From Thermococci archaeon (GTDB lineage Archaea > Methanobacteriota_B > Thermococci > Thermococcales > Thermococcaceae): 10,567 nt of DNA. The position numbers and the translations under genes are program-made. The notes beneath the pieces are model-generated. The model did no database searches. It was not told the origin of the DNA and worked only from the letters and a program-made list of their open reading frames with translations. Of the stretch, positions 5,505 to 10,567 are shown piece after piece. Position 1 is the first letter of the stretch. Every line of letters starts with the position of its first letter. The DNA lies in contig QMUF01000047.1 in NCBI GenBank assembly GCA_003663525.1, positions 1 through 10,567 on the forward strand. Reading direction: 5' to 3'.

Positions 5505-6899
5505 TCAGGGCAAAGTAGTGTTTTTGGTTTCTGAGAAGGTCCTTTTAAAGCTCCTTATCCTCAACCTCCCCCAGGTGAAGCCCGTAACCGCTGCTACCAT
5601 GTTACCTATTACTATTCCGAGCCACACCCCTTTGAGCCCGAGGGAAGTGTAGTGCACGAACAGGTAGGCAAAGCCCACCTGCATGATGAGGGTCCTGAAG
5701 ATCGTGAGTACAAGCGACTTCTCACCCTCCCCTATGCCCTGGAACATCGCCGAAGTCATCATGCCGAAGGGTGTCAATACTAAAAATACTGGGAGTGTTC
5801 TGAGTGCAGAGATTAGGATGTCCTTTATGGCTTGAGCAGACTCAGAGTAGGTGAAAAGATATGTCACTTGGGGTGCGAAGACTATTATGAAGGCCACAAT
5901 ACTGAGCTCGATCGTGAAGGCCAGCTTTATCGCGTAGAGGTAAGCGGTGTTAAGTTTTTCAATGTTTCCCTCGCCGTAAGCAGCGCCGGTAACCGCTGTG
6001 GTTGCAGAGGCCATTCCGAGTATCGGCACTATGCCGAGCATTGTAACACGCCAAGCGCCCGTGAAGACAGCAACACCTCTTTCTCCACCCGCTGCTATTG
6101 CCACACTGTTGAGGAAGAATATTGCTATTGACATGGAGAGCTGGGAGAGCGAGGATGGAAGCCCGACGCGCAGTATGTCTTTAATGATTTCTCCACTCGG
6201 CAAGAAGTCCCTGAGCGTTATGTCCACATAAGTGTCTCTCTTGATGAAGAGCCAGTAGGCGATGAAGAGGAAAGTTACGATCATAGAGAGCAGAGTTGCA
6301 TAAGCGGCCCCAACAACGCCGAAGCCGAGGGTGTAGATGAATATCGGGTCAAGGATTATGTTAAGGCCCGAACCAAGTACCATCGCGAGCATAGCCCTAT
6401 TTGCATCCCCTTCTCCTCTCAGGATGCCGTTTCCAACGTTGTTGAAGACAATCACAAAGGCCCCTATGAGGAGCACCCTCGAGTACTCTATGGCGAGCTC
6501 AACGGCCTCTCCCCTTGCGCCCATTGAGCGGAACAGCGAGTCTATCGGGGGGAGCATGGTGATGGTTATGCCTACTCCAAGAAGCAGCGAGAGGATAAAG
6601 GAGTGTACGGCCACATTATCGGCTCCCTCCTTATCTCTGGCCCCTATCCTCCTCGCTATCGCGGAGCTTGCGCCTATGCCCAAGCCAGAGGCGAGAGAGA
6701 TTATTCCCATGAAGACTGGAAAGAAGAGCCCCACCGCGGCCAGAGCATTGGGGCCAAGGCCAGAGACCCATATTCCATCGGCGAGGTTATATACCGTCTG
6801 AACTGACATGCCTATCATCATTGGAATGGAGAGCTTGATTATGGCCTTTTTTGGATCGCCCCTCAAAATCTGTACGTCCTTTGTCGTTTTTTCGCTCAT
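5505..6899 (-). CDS. MATE family multidrug exporter (PfMATE-like)
   Basis: A 464-residue, 12-helix multidrug and toxin extrusion transporter. It closely follows my memory of the crystallised P. furiosus MATE (461 residues), from the N-terminal MSEKTTK and LRGDPKKAI onwards. The two N-lobe acidic residues linked to cation coupling are present at the same numbers: D41 in YNLADGIW and D184 in IILDPIF. The conserved GNGILRGEGDANRAM loop is at about 156-170, and FGMMTSAMFQGIGEGEKS marks the C-lobe. Such proteins exchange protons or sodium for organic cations across the cytoplasmic membrane. Start: ATG 6899, overlapping the marR stop as ATGA, so translation is coupled and expression should follow the regulator. 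Codon use is GC-richer than in neighbouring genes outside this block. Confidence 0.95.
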   Translation of the reverse strand: MSEKTTKDVQILRGDPKKAIIKLSIPMMIGMSVQTVYNLADGIWVSGLGPNALAAVGLFFPVFMGIISLASGLGIGASSAIARRIGARDKEGADNVAVHSFILSLLLGVGITITMLPPIDSLFRSMGARGEAVELAIEYSRVLLIGAFVIVFNNVGNGILRGEGDANRAMLAMVLGSGLNIILDPIFIYTLGFGVVGAAYATLLSMIVTFLFIAYWLFIKRDTYVDITLRDFLPSGEIIKDILRVGLPSSLSQLSMSIAIFFLNSVAIAAGGERGVAVFTGAWRVTMLGIVPILGMASATTAVTGAAYGEGNIEKLNTAYLYAIKLAFTIELSIVAFIIVFAPQVTYLFTYSESAQAIKDILISALRTLPVFLVLTPFGMMTSAMFQGIGEGEKSLVLTIFRTLIMQVGFAYLFVHYTSLGLKGVWLGIVIGNMVAAVTGFTWGRLRIRSFKRTFSETKNTTLP

Positions 6900-7312
6900 T
6901 TACTTCCCTCCAATCCTTTTATCGCCTTTTCAAGGAGAAGCAAGAAATTGGATTTCTCTTGGCTGTTCATTTCCGAGAACATGCCCTCCTCAAGTTCTTT
7001 CCCCGCCTTTTCAATGGCCTTGAGCATCTCAAGGCCCTTATCTGTGAGCTTTACGCTGTAAACCCTTCCTCTACGCTCCCTCCTTACAATCCCCTTTCTC
7101 TCAAGGGAGGAGAGCACTTTTGAGACCGTTGATTTAGAAACGTTCATTTCTCTCAGAAGATTGCCCTGGGTCTTTGCCCCTTTGAGGTGTACCAGAGCTT
7201 TGAACTCAAGAAAAGTAACACCTAACTCCTCAAGTCTCTCCTCGAAGGCCTTTCTCATGGTCCAGTAGAGCTCCGATATGAGGTCGCATGCCCTCTCACC
7301 TTTTGCAGACAT
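6896..7312 (-). CDS. MarR family transcriptional regulator
   Basis: A 138-residue winged-helix regulator. Helices at the N-terminus (ACDLISELYWTMRKAFEERL) form the dimer interface. The reading head runs through LGVTFLEFKALVHL, TQGNLLREMNVSKSTVSKVL (helix-turn-helix, about 64-83) and the wing RRERRGRVYSVKLTDKG, with closing dimer helices to the C-terminus. MarR proteins usually repress adjacent efflux genes until a ligand binds. Here the next gene, sharing ATGA, is a MATE exporter, so it is the obvious target. Start: ATG 7312 follows a TATA box by about 25 nt (leaderless). An in-frame ATG at 7357 would lie upstream of the promoter and is rejected. A 16-bp palindrome abuts the start and suggests autoregulation. 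Confidence 0.92.
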   Translation of the reverse strand: MSAKGERACDLISELYWTMRKAFEERLEELGVTFLEFKALVHLKGAKTQGNLLREMNVSKSTVSKVLSSLERKGIVRRERRGRVYSVKLTDKGLEMLKAIEKAGKELEEGMFSEMNSQEKSNFLLLLEKAIKGLEGSK

Positions 7313-7328
7313 AGTTTCAATTGAAACT
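7313..7328. promoter_or_regulatory. Perfect 16-bp palindrome, probable MarR operator
   Basis: AGTTTCAATTGAAACT is its own reverse complement and sits directly before the marR ATG, between the TATA box (7331-7343) and the expected transcription start. A repressor bound here would block RNA polymerase loading. The size and symmetry fit a MarR dimer site. The link is by position only. Confidence 0.65.
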
Positions 7329-7330
7329 TT

Positions 7331-7343
7331 AGAATTTAAAAAC
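7331..7343 (-). promoter_or_regulatory. TATA box of marR-MATE operon
   Basis: On the minus strand AGTTTTTAAATTC is centred about 25 nt before ATG 7312, which gives a leaderless transcript with the palindrome covering positions about -1 to -16. Confidence 0.55.
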
Positions 7344-7352
7344 TTTTTCAGA

Positions 7353-7391
7353 AACACATATTAACCACAATGACCATTTTAACTGGGGGAT
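7353..7391 (+). promoter_or_regulatory. Promoter and RBS of flavodoxin gene
   Basis: ACATATTAACC (7355-7365) is a TATA candidate centred about 36 nt before ATG 7396. GGGGGAT (7385-7391) is a ribosome binding site 4-5 nt before the ATG. The divergent marR TATA box lies only about 20 nt away, so factors at one promoter could affect the other. Confidence 0.45.
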
Positions 7392-7395
7392 ATTC

Positions 7396-7860
7396 ATGAA
7401 AACGCTCGTTGTGTTCTATTCACGGAGTGGAACAACTAAAAGAGTCGCTCAAGAGGTTGCTAAAGCCCTCAACGCCGATATTGACGAGCTCATAGACAAA
7501 AAGTCCCGGAAGGGGGTTCTCGGCTTTCTAAGGGCGGGCTACGATGCAACAAGGGGCAAAACCACGGAGATAGAGTTTGAGAAGGACCCTTATGATTATG
7601 ATCTTGTGATTGTAGGAACTCCCATCTGGAACGGCCGCGTGACTCCGGCCATAAGGACGTATCTCCTGTGGAACCGGGAGAAGATTAAAAACGCTGCCTT
7701 TTTCTCCACGTGTGCTGGAAGGCCTGGAAAGTGCCTTGAGCAGATGGAGGAGCTCTGGGGAAAGAAGCCTATCCTTAGGAAGGTTTTAATTAGGAAAAGG
7801 CTCGATGAAGGAACGGAAGAGCTCGCAGAGGAATTAAAGAAGTTTGTGATTATTTCATGA
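7396..7860 (+). CDS. Flavodoxin family protein
   Basis: A 154-residue single-domain flavodoxin fold, an FMN-binding electron carrier or small NAD(P)H-quinone-type reductase in the cytoplasm. Strand 1 and the FMN phosphate loop are clear at the N-terminus: VVFYSRSGTTKRVA, with S9-T14 as the loop. DYDLVIVGTPIWNGRVTPAI (about 67-86) supplies the second flavin loop with an aromatic W. AAFFSTCAGRPGKCLEQM (about 99-116) gives the third loop and includes two cysteines. The C-terminal helix ends the domain. It lacks the 20-residue insertion of long-chain flavodoxins and is nearer to the wrbA/flavodoxin_5 style. It is divergent from marR-MATE and shares its GC-rich codon use, so the three genes may have moved as a unit. 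The electron partner is unknown. Confidence 0.85.
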   Translation: MKTLVVFYSRSGTTKRVAQEVAKALNADIDELIDKKSRKGVLGFLRAGYDATRGKTTEIEFEKDPYDYDLVIVGTPIWNGRVTPAIRTYLLWNREKIKNAAFFSTCAGRPGKCLEQMEELWGKKPILRKVLIRKRLDEGTEELAEELKKFVIIS

Positions 7861-7904
7861 GCAGTTGAACAAGGTACATGTATTTTCTCTCTTGCAATGA
7901 TTAA

Positions 7905-7939
7905 ATTCATAAAGCCTTTTTCGTATTCCTTTCGGTGAG
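7905..7939 (+). promoter_or_regulatory. Promoter and RBS of ThiF-like gene
   Basis: ATTCATAAAG (7905-7914) is a TATA candidate about 26 nt before a start site near 7936. GGTGA (7935-7939) is the RBS for ATG 7944 or 7947. The in-frame GTG at 7935 lies within the RBS and is unlikely to be the start. Confidence 0.35.
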
Positions 7940-7943
7940 AGGT

Positions 7944-8903
7944 ATGATGGATTTCTCAAGACACTTTCCGATCATTGGTATAGAGGCTCAAAGAAAATTG
8001 AGCGAGAGCACGGTTGGAGTAGTTGGTGCTGGAGCATTGGGGAGTTGGGAAGTCTATTTCCTTCATAAACTTGGAGTTGGAAAAATCGTTGTAGTAGATC
8101 GAGACTTTGTAGATGATAGCGATCTCCCTAGAACAATTTATACTAAAGAAGATATCGGCAAACCGAAAGTTGAGGTTTTAAAAGAGAAGTTTGGTGTCGA
8201 GGGGTATTTTGAAGATCTAAATCCAGCAACAATAGGAATTCTTGAGAAGGTAGATTTAATAATCGATGGGACTGATAATATTTATACTCGTCAGATAATA
8301 AACGACTATGCCGTAAAGAATAACAAACCATGGATTTATGTGGGAGTCCTGAGTACATATGGTAATATAATGCCAATAATTCCTGGAAAAACAGCCTGTT
8401 TTAGGTGTTTTATGCCAAAACTCCCTGAGAGGCCAATGCCAACATGTGCCGTCGCTGGAGTAATGAGCTATGTTCCTTCATTAGCAGCTTCTATAGCAGT
8501 TGGTCTTGCTGCAAAGATCCTTTTGGGGGAGGAAATTAAAAGCGAGTTAATATTCTTTGATACGAAAACACTTGAGTTTGAAAGGGTTGAAGTTCCTAGA
8601 AGAGAAGAATGTCCAGCTTGTGTAAAGAGAGAATTTACATTCTTGGAAAAACATATGAAAATTGAAAGACTTTGTGATGGTTCAATTCAAGTTACACCTC
8701 CAGAGAAAATGAATGTAAATTTGGAAAATCTTGCGGGGAAGCTTGAAAAACTTGGGATAGAGTACCTCAAAACTTCTCACTTTCTCCAGTTTGAAGATGA
8801 TGAATATGAGATACTAATCTTTAAAAGTGGGAGGATGATTATAAGAGGAGCTGAGGGAGAGATAGAAGCAAAGAATTTATTTGCGCGTTATTTAGGTGGT
8901 TGA
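7944..8903 (+). CDS. E1-like ThiF/MoeB/HesA family adenylyltransferase
   Basis: A 319-residue E1-like enzyme that adenylates the C-terminal Gly-Gly of a ubiquitin-fold sulfur carrier (ThiS/MoaD/SAMP type), enabling sulfur transfer. Residues: nucleotide loop VVGAGALGS (26-34), acidic VVVDRDFVDDSDLPRTIY (48-65) with the ATP-contacting Asp and Arg, IIDGTDNIYTR (106-116), two Zn-binding CxxC pairs (C152/C155 and C223/C226), and C168 in MPTCAVAGV, where related enzymes have the catalytic cysteine. An extra C-terminal domain (about 236-319, starting IERLCDGSIQV) resembles the tail of archaeal HesA/MoeB proteins and may hold the carrier. The stop TGA is 1 nt from the GTG of thiI, so the pair is an operon, pointing to thiamine or tRNA thiolation. 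No carrier-protein gene is visible in the window. Confidence 0.88.
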   Translation: MMDFSRHFPIIGIEAQRKLSESTVGVVGAGALGSWEVYFLHKLGVGKIVVVDRDFVDDSDLPRTIYTKEDIGKPKVEVLKEKFGVEGYFEDLNPATIGILEKVDLIIDGTDNIYTRQIINDYAVKNNKPWIYVGVLSTYGNIMPIIPGKTACFRCFMPKLPERPMPTCAVAGVMSYVPSLAASIAVGLAAKILLGEEIKSELIFFDTKTLEFERVEVPRREECPACVKREFTFLEKHMKIERLCDGSIQVTPPEKMNVNLENLAGKLEKLGIEYLKTSHFLQFEDDEYEILIFKSGRMIIRGAEGEIEAKNLFARYLGG

Positions 8904-8904
8904 A

Positions 8905-9996
8905 GTGATAATAGTTAGATACGGAGAAATAGCAATAAAGCGTGGAAAAAGAAAGGAATTTGAGAGAAAACTCGCAAAGAACATTGAAAAGGTCTTGGAG
9001 AGGAAAGGGATAACTGGGAAGATTAAGGTTATACGGGGGAGAATTCTTGTTGATGCTCCAAATGAGGCTGCAGAAATTATAGCAAAAGTTCCAGGTGTTG
9101 TTTCAGTTTCTCCAGCGGAGGTTATGGACTATAACGAGATCCCAAACTACCTTAAAGAGGCTTTAAAAGGGAAATCACCAAGAAGTTTCAAAGTTGAGAC
9201 ACAAAGGCTTGATAAAACGTTTCTAAGGACCTCTATAGAGGTGAATAGAGAAGTCGGAGCATTTGTTGTAAATGAATTTGGTTGGAAAGTAGATTTAGAG
9301 GATCCTGAACTTGTTATTGGAATTGAGATTATTGGCGGGAAGGTATATGTATTCTTTGAGAAGATTAAGGGGGTTGGAGGTCTTCCCGTTGGAACTCAGG
9401 GAAAGGTAGTTGTTCTTTTAAGCGGGGGAATAGATTCCCCTGTTGCAGCTTTTCTTATGCTTAAACGGGGCGCTGAGATAATTGCCGTTCATTTTGACCA
9501 AGGAATGAATGCGAGAAAGGTTGTTGAAAAAGTAGTGGAAATTTTGAATGAGTACTCCCCAAGCCCTATAGAGTTAATAGTTGAAAACCACTTTGAGATT
9601 CTCAAACCTTATGTACTTACCTTAAATAAACTTGGCTGGAGAGAGTGGACTTGTGTAGTTTGTAAAGTCGCTATGCTAAGAAGAGCGGCAGAAATAGCAA
9701 GAGAGAGGGGAGCACTTGCAATCGTTACAGGGGATTCCCTTGGTCAAGTTGCCTCACAAACTTTAACAAATCTTTACTTTGAAACGATGAGTGCGGATTT
9801 TCCGATACACAGGCCACTTATTGGTTTGGACAAAGAGGAGATTGTGGAAATAGCTAGAGAGATAGGGACTTATGGGGCATTTCTTGAATATCCCTACTGT
9901 GATTGCCCGTTCAGGCCAGAGAGAGTTGTCACTCAAGGTAAACTTGAAGAGTTTGAGAGAATCCGAAAAGAGTTAAAAAAGGAGGAGATACTTTGA
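8905..9996 (+). CDS. thiI: tRNA 4-thiouridine synthetase ThiI (archaeal, no rhodanese domain)
   Basis: ThiI adenylates U8 of tRNA and inserts sulfur to make 4-thiouridine. In some organisms it also serves thiamine synthesis. The 363-residue protein has an N-terminal ferredoxin-like/THUMP RNA-binding part (about 1-160, starting IIVRYGEIAIKRGKR) and a PP-loop ATPase domain with LLSGGIDSPVAAF (171-183), VHFDQG, VTGDSLGQVASQTLTNL (274-290) and IHRPLIGLDKEEI. The rhodanese domain of the E. coli enzyme is absent. Instead there is a C250-x2-C253 motif plus C332/C334, matching archaeal ThiI, whose CxxC is reported essential and linked to an Fe-S cluster. Start: GTG 8905, preceded by AGGTGG at 5 nt. 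An earlier in-frame GTG (8896) lies within that RBS and is rejected. Overlap-style coupling to the E1-like gene suggests joint sulfur chemistry. Confidence 0.94.
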   Translation: MIIVRYGEIAIKRGKRKEFERKLAKNIEKVLERKGITGKIKVIRGRILVDAPNEAAEIIAKVPGVVSVSPAEVMDYNEIPNYLKEALKGKSPRSFKVETQRLDKTFLRTSIEVNREVGAFVVNEFGWKVDLEDPELVIGIEIIGGKVYVFFEKIKGVGGLPVGTQGKVVVLLSGGIDSPVAAFLMLKRGAEIIAVHFDQGMNARKVVEKVVEILNEYSPSPIELIVENHFEILKPYVLTLNKLGWREWTCVVCKVAMLRRAAEIARERGALAIVTGDSLGQVASQTLTNLYFETMSADFPIHRPLIGLDKEEIVEIAREIGTYGAFLEYPYCDCPFRPERVVTQGKLEEFERIRKELKKEEIL

Positions 9997-10001
9997 AGTG
10001 A

Positions 10002-10046
10002 ACACTTAAATAGTTGGAAAAACAAATAGCTTTGATGATAGGATGT
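10002..10046 (+). promoter_or_regulatory. Promoter and RBS of ferritin gene
   Basis: ACTTAAATAG (10004-10013) is a TATA candidate that would start RNA near 10035. AGGATG (10040-10045) could be the RBS for the TTG at 10048. The ATG inside it (10043) is in another frame and closes at once (ATG TAT TGA). Confidence 0.4.
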
Positions 10047-10047
10047 A

Positions 10048-10565
10048 TTGACTGAAAAGATATTGAAAGCTTTAAACGAGCAACTTAATAGAGAAATGTA
10101 TTCAGCATACCTTTATTTCGTCATGGTGGCCTATTTTGACGATCTAAACTTTGAAGGCTTTTCTAGTTGGATGAAAGCTCAGGCAGAAGAAGTTGGGCAT
10201 GCATTAAGGTTTTATAATTACATCTATGACAGAAACGGCAGAGTGGAACTTAAAGAAATTCCTCAGCCTCCAAAAGAGTGGGATCTCCAATTGAAGCTTT
10301 TAAAGCGGCTTACGAGCATGAACAGTTCATAAGCAAGTGTATAAATGAATTGGCTGCACTAGCAGAGGAGGAGAAGGGCTATTCAACCAGGTCTTTCCTT
10401 GAGTGGTTTATTAATGAGCAGGTTGAAGAAGAGGCCAGTGTAAAGAAAATTCTCGATAAGCTTAGATTTGCAGAAAACAGCCCCAAAATACTGTTTATGT
10501 TAGATAGAGAGCTTGCATCCAGAGGGCCAAAGTTACCAACTCTTTTAATGCAGGAAGAGGAGTGA
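10048..10565 (+). pseudogene. Ferritin (P. furiosus type), single frameshift
   Basis: Two overlapping frames together encode a full-length 24-mer ferritin of about 172 residues, which oxidises Fe(II) and stores it as a mineral core. Frame 1 (10048 to about 10280) has [11 protein letters not shown] with the ferroxidase Glu, [16 protein letters not shown] with the Glu/His pair, and [13 protein letters not shown]. Frame 2 continues [18 protein letters not shown], then [16 protein letters not shown] with the Gln/Glu ligands, and ends with [12 protein letters not shown]. The frames meet at GGG 10280-10282. One extra G restores the usual EWGSPIEAF, so a homopolymer slip, real or technical, is the only lesion. 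The EE-VGH spacing seems one residue shorter than the P. furiosus protein as I recall it. The start would be TTG 10048. If ATG 10043 is ancestral, a second indel is needed. Confidence 0.88.
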
Positions 10566-10567
10566 AA

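Noticed and set aside
6337..6801. Plus-strand 154-codon frame across the MATE gene
   Set aside because: Antisense shadow of a well-supported membrane transporter. Its composition mirrors the complement of hydrophobic codons.

Overview
The window reads as chromosomal DNA of a Thermococcales archaeon (Pyrococcus, Thermococcus or Palaeococcus; I cannot fix the genus). The evidence is a group II chaperonin (thermosome) gene, the archaeal wyosine enzyme Taw3, a MATE transporter that closely matches the P. furiosus protein as I remember it, a P. furiosus-type ferritin, T/A-rich TATA boxes about 25 nt before starts, GGTGAT-type ribosome binding sites, and tight gene packing.

Layout. Positions 1-84 are a perfect spacerless palindrome that folds back on the thermosome coding sequence, most simply an end-of-contig artefact. 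Then come the thermosome C-terminal part (+, to 547), convergent Taw3 (-, 558-1151), and a frameshifted CPYC glutaredoxin-like gene (-, 1183-1526) with no intact reading frame. A divergent DUF998 membrane protein follows (+, 1626-2153). From 2156 to about 3030 lies a scarred stretch. It holds a minus-strand Cys/His-rich gene fragment and a DUF438/hemerythrin-type gene that has lost both ends and carries two frameshifts. The gene ends exactly at a hairpin resembling an IS200/IS605 terminus.

Next are an intact M24 (prolidase-fold) gene (+, 3123-4193) with three of five metal ligands replaced, and a convergent conserved protein with a C-terminal Cys cluster (-, 4197-5009). A second scar (5097-5241) combines an orphan RBS/ATG, a hairpin, a short minus-strand gene tail and an 8-bp direct repeat, followed by a 4-oxalocrotonate tautomerase-like gene without a usable start codon. 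A visibly GC-richer block follows: a MarR regulator and a MATE exporter in an ATGA-overlapping operon (-), and a divergent flavodoxin (+). A 16-bp perfect palindrome sits between the marR TATA box and its ATG.

The right end is AT-rich again. An E1-like ThiF/MoeB-family adenylyltransferase is coupled to ThiI (tRNA 4-thiouridine synthetase), a plausible sulfur-transfer pair. A ferritin gene broken by one base in a G run closes the window.

The recurring theme is gene decay. Four genes carry 1-nt-type frameshifts, several in homopolymers, while about 7.5 kb of other coding sequence is intact. Sequencing error could explain some of them, but not the truncations. I see no CRISPR array, tRNA, rRNA or intact transposase, and no clear new multi-gene system. 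The most unusual items are the metal-site-less M24 protein, the two hairpin-bounded scars and the MarR operator.
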